A DNA stretch of 64,000 nt from an uncultured Pelagibacteraceae bacterium (GCA_902541745.1 CACBRW010000003.1:1-64000); one strand, 5' to 3'. Shown: positions 1 through 10,356, counted from the first letter of the stretch. Numbers and translations: made by a program. Notes: generated from the letters alone by a model not told the origin.

Positions 1-377
1 TTGAAGTTGAAGTAAAATTTCCAATATTAATGATTTTTCTTTTGATATTAGTTTCATTTACTTTTGCATTATTCGGTTTTTTAATTGGATTGATGAGTTC
101 TAATTTTGAACAAATGTCAATAATTCCTACACTTGTTATAACTCCAATGGTTTTTTTAGGTGGAAGCTTATATTCTTTAGACATGCTACCAGAGTTTTGG
201 CAAATAGTTACATATTTTAATCCAGTAGTATATCTGATCAATGGATTAAGATTTTCATTTTATGGGGTATCAGATTTTAATATATGGATAAGTGTTGGTT
301 TAATGTTAAGCTTTTTGATTATTTGTATAGTGATTGTAACAAGTCTTCTTAAAAAGGGTTATAATATAAAAGCATAA
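1..377 (+). CDS. ABC-2 type transporter permease, C-terminal part (truncated by window start)
   Basis: Frame open from base 3; hydrophobic segments with typical ABC-2 C-terminus (FLGGSLYSLDMLPEFWQ...NPVVYLINGLRFSFYG). Confidence 0.85.
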   Translation, partial: EVEVKFPILMIFLLILVSFTFALFGFLIGLMSSNFEQMSIIPTLVITPMVFLGGSLYSLDMLPEFWQIVTYFNPVVYLINGLRFSFYGVSDFNIWISVGLMLSFLIICIVIVTSLLKKGYNIKA

Positions 378-380
378 ATA

Positions 381-545
381 ATGATTAAATATATACTGCC
401 AGCTATAATTATTTTTTTAATAGTATTGTTCTGGGAGAAAATTACTGAGTTCGTAGAAAAAAAATTCAATATTAAACTCAATTATATTGTCGTTAGTTCC
501 ATTATTGCTGCAATAGCGATTATTCTTTTACTCCTAAATTACTAA
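381..545 (+). CDS. small hydrophobic protein (54 aa)
   Basis: Own translation MIKYILPAIIIFLIVLFWEKITEFVEKKFNIKLNYIVVSSIIAAIAIILLLLNY*; fills gap between two genes; not in the ORF track. Confidence 0.5.
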   Translation: MIKYILPAIIIFLIVLFWEKITEFVEKKFNIKLNYIVVSSIIAAIAIILLLLNY

Positions 546-550
546 GATTT

Positions 551-820
551 ATGACCACTTTGGAGTTTTCTAATTTTGAAATTGAGGAAACTGAGGGTGT
601 TTTTACCTTTAAAAATGAAAATACAACAATAGGCTTTGTTAGATTTAATGAAAAAGGTGAGGTAGAGTATATTTTTATTAATCCAATTTTTAGAAAACAA
701 GGGTTAGCAACTAAACTATTACAATTAGTAAAACAAAAAACTGGAAAAGAAATAATACTTCAGGAACCAATTAGCCCTTTAGGATTGAAATTATTAAAAT
801 CATTGAATAAATGGAAATAA
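551..820 (+). CDS. GNAT-like acetyltransferase, small
   Basis: ORF 89 aa with FINPIFRKQGLATKLLQ acetyl-CoA-binding-like motif. Confidence 0.55.
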   Translation: MTTLEFSNFEIEETEGVFTFKNENTTIGFVRFNEKGEVEYIFINPIFRKQGLATKLLQLVKQKTGKEIILQEPISPLGLKLLKSLNKWK

Positions 821-1557
821 ACTTATTATTTTTTTTCACAGTTGTTCCAGCCATAATTTTATATGGTATTGCAAAATCAGGCCTAGGTGGCTCCATGACT
901 TTAATTTCTGTTCCGTTAATGACAATAGTGATGCCGCTAAATCAAGCTTTAGGAATTATTTTACCGATTTTAATATTTTCAGATTTCATTGCTGTTTATA
1001 AATATAGAAAAGAATTTGATTTAGGAACTTTGAAATTAATGGTTCCATTTGCAGCTATTGGTATAATTATTGGATCTTTAACCTTTTCATATTTTTCAGA
1101 AGATTTATTAAAATTTATAATTGGAGTAATGGGCTTCTTGTTTGCAGGCCATTATTTCTTTTTCAAAAAAGACAAAGAAAAAAAATCTGAGAAAAACTAT
1201 TTGAAAGGTGGAATTTGTTCGGTGGTTGCAGGTTTTACAAGTTTTTGTGTTCATGCGGGAGGAACTCCAACTAGCCTTTATTTACTTCCACTTAGAATGA
1301 AAAAAGAAATTTATGTAGGTACAAGAATATTTTTTTTCACTTTCGTAAACTTAATTAAACTTCCATTGTACATTAGTTTATCTATGACAAACTTTGAGTC
1401 TTTTAAAAAGTCAGTAATATTATTTCCAGTTGCGTTATTAGGAATATTGATTGGATATCAATTACTTAAAATTATTGAAGAAAAATTGTTTTATAATTTT
1501 ATATATGCTTTAATTTTATTATCGAGCACAAAGCTTTTATATGATTATCTAATATGA
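811..1557 (+). CDS. TauE/SafE family sulfite exporter-like permease
   Basis: 248 aa polytopic ORF with TauE/SafE-like N-terminus (AKSGLGGSMTLISVPLM). Confidence 0.75.
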   Translation: MEINLLFFFTVVPAIILYGIAKSGLGGSMTLISVPLMTIVMPLNQALGIILPILIFSDFIAVYKYRKEFDLGTLKLMVPFAAIGIIIGSLTFSYFSEDLLKFIIGVMGFLFAGHYFFFKKDKEKKSEKNYLKGGICSVVAGFTSFCVHAGGTPTSLYLLPLRMKKEIYVGTRIFFFTFVNLIKLPLYISLSMTNFESFKKSVILFPVALLGILIGYQLLKIIEEKLFYNFIYALILLSSTKLLYDYLI

Positions 1558-1607
1558 TTTTTTTACATATACTAAATTTTAAATAAATGTTTAAATTTAT
1601 TTAAATT

Positions 1608-2162
1608 ATGAAAAAAAAATTTAATCCAAGAATTAAAGCTAGAATAAGAAAAAATAGACAAGTTTTAAGTAAAAATATTGACAACTTTTTTGGTTGGATC
1701 AAAGGTGCAAAACTTGTTGAGCTTAAAGAATGCAATACAGATGAAGATCCTGTAAGACCAGAGTTAGATAATAAATTTAGAACAGGATATGGAAGAAAGA
1801 TTTTTGGAGTAGAATATAAAGGTGAAATTCATGCCGTAATGTGTTTTGCTTACACAAATGAAATTCCAAAAAGTGTTGAAGAGTTAGAAAAACTCAGCAC
1901 TGATGCATTTCTACAAACTGCTATGCGAGATCAGTCAGGAGGTCAAATAGCAATTGCTTATACTGTATGGTCAAAAAAAAAGGGTGGAGGAAAATTAATA
2001 GTAAAAGAGGTATTCAAAAAAATTAAAAAATCCAATCATTTAAATAGATTAGTAACCCTTTCACCTTTAACAGAAATGGCAACAAATTTTCATGAGAGAA
2101 ATGGTGCTAAATTAATTCAAATTAATGAAACAACACAAAATTTTGAATATAAGATCATGTAA
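1608..2162 (+). CDS. conserved hypothetical protein, possibly GNAT-fold
   Basis: 184 aa ORF; C-terminal TEMATNFHERNGAKLI resembles the end of an acetyltransferase fold. Confidence 0.5.
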   Translation: MKKKFNPRIKARIRKNRQVLSKNIDNFFGWIKGAKLVELKECNTDEDPVRPELDNKFRTGYGRKIFGVEYKGEIHAVMCFAYTNEIPKSVEELEKLSTDAFLQTAMRDQSGGQIAIAYTVWSKKKGGGKLIVKEVFKKIKKSNHLNRLVTLSPLTEMATNFHERNGAKLIQINETTQNFEYKIM

Positions 2163-2164
2163 TA

Positions 2165-2731
2165 ATGAAAATTATCAAACTTTGTCTTATATTATTTTAT
2201 ACTTTATTTATTTTACCTTATTCTGCAGTTATGGCTTATGAAGAAGCAAATTATGAAGTTGTCTCTAAAAACGAAGTTTATGAAATTAGAAAATATTCTG
2301 ATCGTTTAGCGGTGGAAACTATGACGTCTGGAATAGATAGTAATTTTAGAAAATTATTTAATTACATTTCAGGCAGAAACGATACTAAAGAAAAAATTAA
2401 AATGACAACGCCAGTTACCCAAGTTGAGAAAAATGGAAATATGAGTATGCAATTTTATTTACCCTCTAAATTTAACTCAGAAAATGCACCAAATCCAAGT
2501 AGGGAGAATGTAAGAATAGTAAATATTGAAGGAGGATACTACGCGGTATTGAGGTATTCTGGAAGAGCATCAGACGGAAATTTTCTTAAACATAAAGAAA
2601 TTTTAGAAAAAGAGTTACAAAAAAATAATATATCAATTATAAGCTCACCCATTAGAGCAACCTATGATAGCCCATTTACCCTTCCAATGAACAGAAGAAA
2701 CGAGGCTATGTTTAAAGTTGAATTAAATTGA
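2165..2731 (+). CDS. SOUL heme-binding family protein, secreted
   Basis: Signal peptide; YEVVSKNEVYEIRKYSDRLAVET, KIKMTTPVTQ and FTLPMNRRNEAMF motifs typical of SOUL proteins. Confidence 0.85.
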   Translation: MKIIKLCLILFYTLFILPYSAVMAYEEANYEVVSKNEVYEIRKYSDRLAVETMTSGIDSNFRKLFNYISGRNDTKEKIKMTTPVTQVEKNGNMSMQFYLPSKFNSENAPNPSRENVRIVNIEGGYYAVLRYSGRASDGNFLKHKEILEKELQKNNISIISSPIRATYDSPFTLPMNRRNEAMFKVELN

Positions 2732-3144
2732 TGAAATCAAAATTTAAAGCAATGGTGTTATCTTGTATAGATCCAAGATTTCAGCATTTAGTTCATAATC
2801 ATTTAAAGAAAAAAAAATTAACAGGAAAATACAGTGCTTTTACAATTGCAGGTGCAGCTGTTGGTGTAACACATAATAAATTCAAAAAATGGCATAAAAC
2901 GTTTTATGATAATTTAGGAACTTCTATTCAATTACATAAAATAGAAAAATTAATTGTCATTAATCATAAAGATTGTGGTGCTGCCAAAATTGCTAATGGA
3001 AATAAAGAATTTAGCCCTGTAAATGAAAAAAAAATTCATAGAGAGTCGTTCTCTAAAATTAAAAAACAAATAAAAAAAAGATTTCCAAAATTGAAAGTAG
3101 AATTAAATTTTATTTCTTTAGATAGTAAAATTACTAAATTCTAA
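2731..3144 (+). CDS. beta-carbonic anhydrase-like protein
   Basis: 138 aa with SCIDPRF and NHKDCGA zinc-site-like motifs; first listed codon is TTG, ATG at 2731 overlaps upstream stop. Confidence 0.6.
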   Translation: MKSKFKAMVLSCIDPRFQHLVHNHLKKKKLTGKYSAFTIAGAAVGVTHNKFKKWHKTFYDNLGTSIQLHKIEKLIVINHKDCGAAKIANGNKEFSPVNEKKIHRESFSKIKKQIKKRFPKLKVELNFISLDSKITKF

Positions 3145-5679
3145 TTATTGATTTCTTATTAGAGGATAAACTTTAGGATTTAGATATTTTAAGTTTGTTA
3201 GCAATATTAAAATTAAAGTAACAAAGCCAATTGAAAATCCTAAATAAATTAAAACTTTAAAGTCAAACATCCACACTAGCTCAAAAATATTTTCAATAAT
3301 AAATTTTGAACCAATCACTGCAAAAAATATTGCAATTAAAATTACAGATTTAAAAATAATTATGAACTCAATTAGCGATGAAATAACTATTTGTTTTTTT
3401 GAAAAACCCAAAATTTTAAAGACTAAATTTTGATATTCTTTTACCTTCCCTTGAACCATAATTGCACTCGAAATTACAATTAACCCTATTACAATAGTAA
3501 CCGCTGAAATTAAAGTAACTGCAATAAATACTTTATTCAAAACAGCTGTAACTTTAGATAAATAATCTGCAATTTTTATCATTGATAAACTTGGCATGAT
3601 TTCAAGCATTTCAGTTTCATCAAATTTATTTGAATTAAATTTTGCAGTGGCTAAATATTCATGAGGTATATTTTTTGCAAATTGAGGATTAAATAACATT
3701 GCAAAGTTGATGCTTAAATCTCGATAATCTACTTCTCTAAAATTAATGACCTCTCCTTCAATTTCTCGTCCATAAACATTTAAAGTAAAAATATCACCTA
3801 ACTGAATATTAAAATCTTTAGCGACTTTAGCATCTAGAGATATTTGAAGTTGATTTGGGTTTGATAAGTCCCACCATTTACCCTCTAAAATTGGATTATC
3901 TTCAGGTATATTTTCCATCCATGAAGATCTTCGTTCGCTACCAATTACCCAGTAACTGTCATTATCTGGTTTAATATAAGTATTAGGATCTACACCATTA
4001 ATTTTTACAATTCCAGAGGATACCATTGGCACAATTTCTATAGATGCATTTGGATCCATATTTAAAATACCTTGTTCAAATTTCTCTTTTTCACCTTTTT
4101 GAATACCGACAAAGAAATAATCAGGTGCAATATCAGGAATAGATTTCGCAATTTCTCTTTGAAAATTTGTACCAACTAAAGCTAATGTTAATAACAAAGT
4201 AACCCCTAAGCCAAGAGACATAACTGTAATAGGAGTTATACTTTTTGTTTGTGTAATATTTTTAATTGAAACTTTTAAAGAAATTATCTGACTAGATTTG
4301 AATTTTTTTAGAAAAAAAATAATTAATTTTGAAAGTAAGAAAAATACAATTAAACACACAAAAAAGGCAGCAAAGTAACCTAAGCTATAAGAGGGCTGTT
4401 CAGATCCAACTGTGAATAATAAAATTAATATAGATAGTAAAATAAAGCTTAGAACAACTGAACCCTTAGAATAAAAAAATTGAAGGTTTTGGAATACGTT
4501 TCTAAATAAATTAGAAGCTTTAACTTGATCAATAGAACTAATTGTTGGAATAGAAAAAATTATCAGCACCAATAATCCTACAAAAAATATTTTTAAAAAA
4601 TTCAGCAACGAAAACACTGAATAAACATTCAATCCTAATCCATCAGATAAATATTTATCTACTATTGGTACAATTAAAAAACTCGATCCATAAGCAACAA
4701 CAGTGATGATAAATAAAAGTATAAATAACTGCAGATAATATAGTGTTTTAATATTCCCAGAGTAAAAGCCAACTGCTTTTCTTACAGCTATCGACATGTT
4801 GTTTTGATTAATAAAAGAAAGCAGAGTATTTGCTATTCCAATACCAGCTATCAACATTGCACTAATAGATACAAGGGATAAAAATTGAGAAAAATTATTT
4901 ATAATTCTTTTTATTCCACTTGCAGAATTTTCAGGGTATCTAAGTTTAACTTTTTGATCGTCTTTAAAGATTTCTTCAATTCGTTGTTCAATTTCCTCCT
5001 GGTTATCATTTTCATTAAACTTTACTTTGTATTCATAGTTTAAAAAGCTTCCAATTCCGTTTAATTTTAAAATTTCTAAAGTTTGTTTTCCTGCTAAAGC
5101 CCAATCGCCAAATGCAACAAATCCACTTACATCTGGTACTGATTTAATAATTCCAATTACTGTAAAATTTTGATCTTGAACTTTTACTATTTCATTAATT
5201 TTAATATTAAGGGTTTTTGATAAACTTTCATTGATCAGGATAGTATTAGGCTCTTTTTGCATTCTTTCATATGAACCATTTGGCTCATAAACAACATTTC
5301 CATATAAAGGATATTTTTCATCCACAGTTTTAATTCTAGTAAATAATGATTTATTTTTTTCTTTGCCAGTAGTTGAAAGCATCGTGCTGAACTCAATTAT
5401 TTGAGAAACAGTTGCAAATTCTTTTACCTTGTTAACTAGATCTAAATTTCCTTGATTACGATTGTAATCAATCTCTAAATCTCCACCCAAAAGAGCTTTG
5501 GCATTATCATTTAGTTCTTTTTTAAGACTATCTTCAATTGTGAAAATAGCACTTAAGATAAATAAACTTATAAATAGTGTAACGATGATACTGGAAATTT
5601 TATGATAATTTCTGCTTAAGTCTTTTAAAGCGTATTTAAATACCAAAATAAATTCTGAAGGATTATTTAACTTTTCCAT
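3145..5679 (-). CDS. ABC transporter permease, FtsX/YbbP family
   Basis: 844 aa, MacB-PCD/FtsX architecture with repeated permease domains; adjacent ATPase and TesA as in the classical tesA-ybbAP neighbourhood. Confidence 0.85.
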   Translation of the reverse strand: MEKLNNPSEFILVFKYALKDLSRNYHKISSIIVTLFISLFILSAIFTIEDSLKKELNDNAKALLGGDLEIDYNRNQGNLDLVNKVKEFATVSQIIEFSTMLSTTGKEKNKSLFTRIKTVDEKYPLYGNVVYEPNGSYERMQKEPNTILINESLSKTLNIKINEIVKVQDQNFTVIGIIKSVPDVSGFVAFGDWALAGKQTLEILKLNGIGSFLNYEYKVKFNENDNQEEIEQRIEEIFKDDQKVKLRYPENSASGIKRIINNFSQFLSLVSISAMLIAGIGIANTLLSFINQNNMSIAVRKAVGFYSGNIKTLYYLQLFILLFIITVVAYGSSFLIVPIVDKYLSDGLGLNVYSVFSLLNFLKIFFVGLLVLIIFSIPTISSIDQVKASNLFRNVFQNLQFFYSKGSVVLSFILLSILILLFTVGSEQPSYSLGYFAAFFVCLIVFFLLSKLIIFFLKKFKSSQIISLKVSIKNITQTKSITPITVMSLGLGVTLLLTLALVGTNFQREIAKSIPDIAPDYFFVGIQKGEKEKFEQGILNMDPNASIEIVPMVSSGIVKINGVDPNTYIKPDNDSYWVIGSERRSSWMENIPEDNPILEGKWWDLSNPNQLQISLDAKVAKDFNIQLGDIFTLNVYGREIEGEVINFREVDYRDLSINFAMLFNPQFAKNIPHEYLATAKFNSNKFDETEMLEIMPSLSMIKIADYLSKVTAVLNKVFIAVTLISAVTIVIGLIVISSAIMVQGKVKEYQNLVFKILGFSKKQIVISSLIEFIIIFKSVILIAIFFAVIGSKFIIENIFELVWMFDFKVLIYLGFSIGFVTLILILLTNLKYLNPKVYPLIRNQ

Positions 5680-6328
5680 CTTTAATTTTTATTTTTCTTT
5701 TAGCCCTGTCAGCAAGTTTAGGGTCATGAGTTACTATGATTAAAGACGAACCTTCTTCTTTTACATATTTAAATAAAATATTTGCAATCATGATAGAATT
5801 TTCAGTATCTAAGTTTCCTGTTGGTTCATCTGCTAAGATTAATTCAGGCTTCATTGCAATTGCCCTAGCGATAGCAACTCGTTGCTGTTCACCACCTGAT
5901 AATTGACTTGGTAAATTATTAAAACGATGTTTTAAACCAAAACGATCTAATAAAATTTTTGCTTCTTTATTTGGATTTTTAAAGTTATTAAGTTCAAGAG
6001 TTAAAGCAATATTTTCAACTGCTGTATAATTAGGAATTAAATAAAAAGACTGAAATATTATTCCAATATTTTTCTTTCTTATCTCCGACACTTCGTCTTC
6101 ACTAAGTCCTGTTATGTCTTGATCATTAAAAATTATTTTACCAGAAGTTGGTTTTTCTAAGCCTCCAATTAACATTATTAAACTTGTTTTCCCTGAGCCA
6201 CTTTCTCCAACTACTGAAACAGTTTCTTTTTTCTTAATATTTAAATCAATATTCTTTAAAACATTGATACTATCTTTACCAGTTTGGTATTTGAGATTTA
6301 TTTTTTTTAATTTAAGAAGAGTGTTCAT
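5663..6328 (-). CDS. ABC transporter ATP-binding protein, YbbA/LolD family
   Basis: Walker [10 protein letters not shown], signature [14 protein letters not shown], Walker [16 protein letters not shown] at 6328 preferred over the longer ORF start at 6376. Confidence 0.9.
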   Translation of the reverse strand: MNTLLKLKKINLKYQTGKDSINVLKNIDLNIKKKETVSVVGESGSGKTSLIMLIGGLEKPTSGKIIFNDQDITGLSEDEVSEIRKKNIGIIFQSFYLIPNYTAVENIALTLELNNFKNPNKEAKILLDRFGLKHRFNNLPSQLSGGEQQRVAIARAIAMKPELILADEPTGNLDTENSIMIANILFKYVKEEGSSLIIVTHDPKLADRAKRKIKIKDGKVK

Positions 6329-6938
6329 GAATAAAACTATATTTATTAAAATTTTGATATTCTTTCTAGTGCACATAAACGCAAGTGCAATAGAAAAGGT
6401 AGTTTTATTCGGTGATAGTTTGATGGCTGGTTATGGATTACCTAAAGAACATCATTTATCAATAGTTTTAGAAAACAATCTTAAGCAAGCTGGGCTAAAT
6501 ATTAAAGTCATTAATGGAAGTGTCTCTGGAAGCACTTCATCAGGGGGGTTAAATAGAGCTGATTGGAGTTTATCAGAGCCAGGTATTGATTTAATTATTT
6601 TAGGATTAGGAGCTAATGATATGCTTAGAGGAATCCAGCCAGAGGAAACAAAAGGAAATTTAGAACAAATAATAAAAGTTGCTCAGAATAAAAAAATTAA
6701 AATTATTTTAGCTGGAATGGTGGCGCCAGATACACATGGGGAAAAATATAAAAAAGAGTTTGATTCCATTTATCCAAAGTTATCAAAAAAGTATAATTTA
6801 GCATTAATCCCATTTCTTCTTGAAGGTGTGGCACTTAATCCAAGTTTAAATCTACAAGACGGTATACACCCTAATAAAGATGGAACAATTAAAGTAAGTG
6901 AAACAATAAAAAAAAGTATTATTAATATAATTAATTAA
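6327..6938 (+). CDS. tesA: SGNH arylesterase / acyl-CoA thioesterase I family
   Basis: GDSLMAGYGL, GANDMLRG and DGIHPNKDG motifs; ATG at 6327 preferred over 6264. Confidence 0.85.
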   Translation: MNKTIFIKILIFFLVHINASAIEKVVLFGDSLMAGYGLPKEHHLSIVLENNLKQAGLNIKVINGSVSGSTSSGGLNRADWSLSEPGIDLIILGLGANDMLRGIQPEETKGNLEQIIKVAQNKKIKIILAGMVAPDTHGEKYKKEFDSIYPKLSKKYNLALIPFLLEGVALNPSLNLQDGIHPNKDGTIKVSETIKKSIINIIN

Positions 6939-7394
6939 ATGAAAATTTTTCTATCAATATTTAGCTTATTATGTTGTTTGAGTTTTGCTCAAGCTCAAAA
7001 TACAAATATTACACTAAATTCTGATTTGAACTTAAATTGTAAATTTGAAAAAGTAATTTTAAAAAATCCAGACCATAACTTTGAAACTTTCACAAAAGAT
7101 CAAATTAAAAGAAAAGATATTAATAAGTTAATAATCGAGTCCAAAACACCAGATGTTCTAAATGTTAAAAATTTATCAGAATTTTTTAATGAAATTGATT
7201 TAGAAGTTAAAATTTCAAATAAGGATATATTTTTAATTCAAGCATTTGATAAAGAGAGGAATTATTCAGAGTCTGCAGTCTATACTAGAAAAACAGGCGA
7301 ACTTATTCACGAAATCACAATCAATATAAAACAAGAGGAAAAAGAAAAAGATATTTCTTTTTATAGTTGTAAAAATAATAACAAAGACACTTAA
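6939..7394 (+). CDS. hypothetical secreted protein
   Basis: 151 aa ORF with signal peptide-like N-terminus. Confidence 0.6.
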   Translation: MKIFLSIFSLLCCLSFAQAQNTNITLNSDLNLNCKFEKVILKNPDHNFETFTKDQIKRKDINKLIIESKTPDVLNVKNLSEFFNEIDLEVKISNKDIFLIQAFDKERNYSESAVYTRKTGELIHEITINIKQEEKEKDISFYSCKNNNKDT

Positions 7395-7434
7395 GACCAA
7401 AGACTCTAATTATAATATTTGATAATATGTAATT

Positions 7435-7983
7435 ATGAAAAAGTTATTATTAGTATTTTTGTTTTATTTATTTTCACAGGTTAGCTCTTTAGCAAACGAA
7501 AGAGACACTAGATTGAACCAATTGTTTAATGAGTTAAAAGCAAATAAATCAAAAGTAGCTTTTATAATTGAACAAGAAATTTGGTCATTATGGAGCACCC
7601 ATCCAACTAATGAAAAACTTACTACAAGATTAGAGGAGGGCTCTCAATTAGTGAGAGATCAAAACTATATAAAGGCAAAAGATGTTTTTACTGAAGTTAT
7701 TAATCTTGATCAAAATTGGGCTGAAGCTTGGAATAAAAGAGCAACCGTTCTTTATATACTAGGAGAATTTCAAAAATCCCAAGATGATATAGATCAAGTA
7801 TTAGCCTTAGAAAAAAGACATTTTGGAGCTTTAGCAGGACAGGGTTTAGTAAATATTCAACTTAAAAATTATGAAAAAGCGATTAGAAGTTATGAACAAG
7901 CCCAAGAAATTTATCCTGCTATGAGTTCACCAAAAATAATGATTAAGCAAATTGAACAATTAATGAAACAGCAAACAATTTAA
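7435..7983 (+). CDS. TPR repeat protein, secreted
   Basis: Signal peptide; AEAWNKRATVLYILGEFQKSQDDIDQVLAL TPR units. Confidence 0.75.
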   Translation: MKKLLLVFLFYLFSQVSSLANERDTRLNQLFNELKANKSKVAFIIEQEIWSLWSTHPTNEKLTTRLEEGSQLVRDQNYIKAKDVFTEVINLDQNWAEAWNKRATVLYILGEFQKSQDDIDQVLALEKRHFGALAGQGLVNIQLKNYEKAIRSYEQAQEIYPAMSSPKIMIKQIEQLMKQQTI

Positions 7984-8603
7984 TGTGTGGAAGATACGTA
8001 GTAAAAAACCCTGTAACTAAAACAAATAAATTAGTTAAATCTGCAATTCAGGTTCAGGATAATGAAAACTATAATGCTCATCCATATCAAAAATTGCCTG
8101 TGATAAAAAAATATAAAAATGGAAATACTTTAGAAAATCTACAATGGGGTTTAGTTCCAGGATGGGCTAAAGACAAAAATTTTAAAGCTTTAATTAATGC
8201 AAGGTTAGAGACCATTGATGAAAAAGTTTCTTTTAAAAAATTGATTAAAAATAATCGATGTGTTGCAGTTGCCGATGGTTTTTATGAATGGAAAAGAGAA
8301 GAAAAAGAAAAAACCCCACATTATTTCACTCGTAAAGATACTAACCCTATTTATTTAGCAGGTGTTTTTGAGGAAGATCAATTTTGTCTAATTACAGAAG
8401 ATGCAAAAGATAATATAAAAGTAATTCATCATCGTCAGCCAGTAATTCTTAACCAAAATGATATTAATCGTTATTTAAATATAGAACTTCAGGGATCAAC
8501 TTTTTTAAAGGAACGCAAAATCCCTGATCTTATTTTTCATGAAGTTTCAAAAGATGTAAATAAACCAACTAACAATAGCGCTTCATTGGTCCAACCAATT
8601 TAA
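7983..8603 (+). CDS. SRAP/YedK family protein (SOS response-associated peptidase)
   Basis: N-terminal MCGRYV, LQWGLVPGWAKD, NARLETIDEK, ADGFYEWK motifs. Confidence 0.93.
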   Translation: MCGRYVVKNPVTKTNKLVKSAIQVQDNENYNAHPYQKLPVIKKYKNGNTLENLQWGLVPGWAKDKNFKALINARLETIDEKVSFKKLIKNNRCVAVADGFYEWKREEKEKTPHYFTRKDTNPIYLAGVFEEDQFCLITEDAKDNIKVIHHRQPVILNQNDINRYLNIELQGSTFLKERKIPDLIFHEVSKDVNKPTNNSASLVQPI

Positions 8604-8666
8604 AATGGCGTCAATTTAGTTGTTTATTGATGGTTGTTAATAATAAATAAAATTATAAGATAATGT

Positions 8667-9779
8667 ATGCTTAGTTATATAGTACCTTTTTTAATTTTAA
8701 TTCTTGTTGTTGTTTTTATTCACGAATATGGACATTACTATTTTGCGAGAAAATATGGGGTAGGTGTTACAGATTTTTCAATTGGTTTTGGTAAAGAATT
8801 ATTTGGCTGGAATGATAAATCAGGTACAAGATGGAAAATATGTGCAATTCCTCTAGGTGGATATGTAAAATTTTTTGGAGATAGGAATGTATATTCTCAA
8901 GCTGATCATCAAGAAATTTTAGAAAAATATAATGAAGAAGAAAGGGAAAAATTATTTATTTTAAAACCCTTGTACCAAAGAGTTTTAATTGTATTTGGCG
9001 GTCCTTTAGCTAATTTTTTATTAGCCTTAGTAATTTTTTTTTCAATTTATATTTTCATAGGCAAAGATTTTACTCCTGCAGTTATTAATGAAGTCCAGAA
9101 AGATAGTCCGGCAATGATAGGAGGGCTAAAAGCTGAGGATGTAATTTTAGAAATAGACGGTAATGAGGTTAAAAGTATTATGGAGGTTTCTAAGTTTATC
9201 ACTATGTCAACTGGTAATTTCATAGACTTTAAAATTAAGCGTTCTTATGATGAATTAATTTTAAAAGTTAAACCCAATATTGTCGAAGGTGATGATGGAT
9301 TGGGAAACAAAATTAATAAAAGAATGGTTGGTATTAAGCTTGGGGCTTACAACAATAAAGTTAACCATGTTAAATTAGGTCCTGCTCAGGCTTTATATCA
9401 TGCAGGTTATGAAGTTTATTTCGTAAGTGTCTCCTCATTAAAATACATCGGAGCAATGATATTAGGTAAAGCAGACACTTCTCAATTAGGAGGCCCAATT
9501 AGAATTGCAAAAATTTCTGGACAAGTTGCAACGTTTGGGATGCTGGCTTTTATTAGCATGATGGCTTATATTTCAATAAGCTTAGGACTTATAAACCTAT
9601 TTCCAATACCAATGTTAGACGGAGGTCATTTAATGTTTTATGCGTTTGAGAAAGTTTTAGGCCGACCTTTATCTCAAAAAACCCAAGAGGGTTTTTTTCG
9701 AATCGGATTGTTTTTGTTGCTATCATTGATGTTTTTCACAACATTTAATGATCTAAAAGACCTAGGTTTATTTAGATGA
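8667..9779 (+). CDS. rseP: site-2 membrane metalloprotease RseP family
   Basis: HEYGH zinc motif, FGGPLANFLLA, PDZ region, PMLDGGHL motif. Confidence 0.93.
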   Translation: MLSYIVPFLILILVVVFIHEYGHYYFARKYGVGVTDFSIGFGKELFGWNDKSGTRWKICAIPLGGYVKFFGDRNVYSQADHQEILEKYNEEEREKLFILKPLYQRVLIVFGGPLANFLLALVIFFSIYIFIGKDFTPAVINEVQKDSPAMIGGLKAEDVILEIDGNEVKSIMEVSKFITMSTGNFIDFKIKRSYDELILKVKPNIVEGDDGLGNKINKRMVGIKLGAYNNKVNHVKLGPAQALYHAGYEVYFVSVSSLKYIGAMILGKADTSQLGGPIRIAKISGQVATFGMLAFISMMAYISISLGLINLFPIPMLDGGHLMFYAFEKVLGRPLSQKTQEGFFRIGLFLLLSLMFFTTFNDLKDLGLFR

Positions 9780-9810
9780 ATTACATTATCAAATCTTAAA
9801 ATAAGCTAAT

Positions 9811-9835
9811 AAACTCAACATTTATTTGAGTTTTT
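9811..9835 (+). terminator. putative intrinsic terminator after rseP
   Basis: AAACTCAA-CATTTAT-TTGAGTTT 8-bp stem followed by T's. Confidence 0.5.
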
Positions 9836-9937
9836 AACAAGATATTGTGTGTTTTTAAAAACAAAACACTAAAAAAAAGCTTGATTTATCAACGTTTATG
9901 ATAAGTATGATTATTAACCAACAAAACCGGAGCTAAA

Positions 9938-10213
9938 ATGAACAAAAAACAACTTGTAGCAAAGCTTTCTGGCTCATTAAATTTGAGCAAAGCAGATGCT
10001 GAGCGAACTTTTGATACTATTACCAACACTATTTTGGACAGTCTGAAAAATGACGAGCCAGTAAAGATTGCTGGATTTGGTACTTACAAAGTTGCTAAAC
10101 GAAAAGCGAGAGTTGGAAGAAACCCAAGAACGGGAGAGCAAATACAAATTGCTGCTTCTCAAAAGGTAAAATTCTTACCAGCCAAAGCTTTAAAAGAAGT
10201 ATTTAATAGATAA
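9938..10213 (+). CDS. HU family DNA-binding protein
   Basis: 91 aa; GFGTYKVAKRKARVGRNPRTGEQIQIAASQKVKFLPAKALKE. Confidence 0.95.
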   Translation: MNKKQLVAKLSGSLNLSKADAERTFDTITNTILDSLKNDEPVKIAGFGTYKVAKRKARVGRNPRTGEQIQIAASQKVKFLPAKALKEVFNR

Positions 10214-10225
10214 TATTTTTTTTTA

Positions 10226-10262
10226 ACAGCCCTAACGTTTTAAAACACGTTCAGGGCTGTTT
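10226..10262 (+). terminator. intrinsic terminator after HU gene
   Basis: ACAGCCCT(A)ACGT ... ACGTTCAGGGCTGT stem with one bulge, loop TTTTAAAAC-like. Confidence 0.7.
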
Positions 10263-10356
10263 CTATATGCAAAAACTGCATAGCCACTTTTCCTAATCAG
10301 CGTTACTTTTAAATTTAATTAAATCTATAAGATATCACTTAACAAGTGGAGGTCTT

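Noticed and set aside
9977-10162. Antisense ORF in HU gene
   Set aside because: Shadow of a strongly conserved coding sequence; no recognisable protein features.
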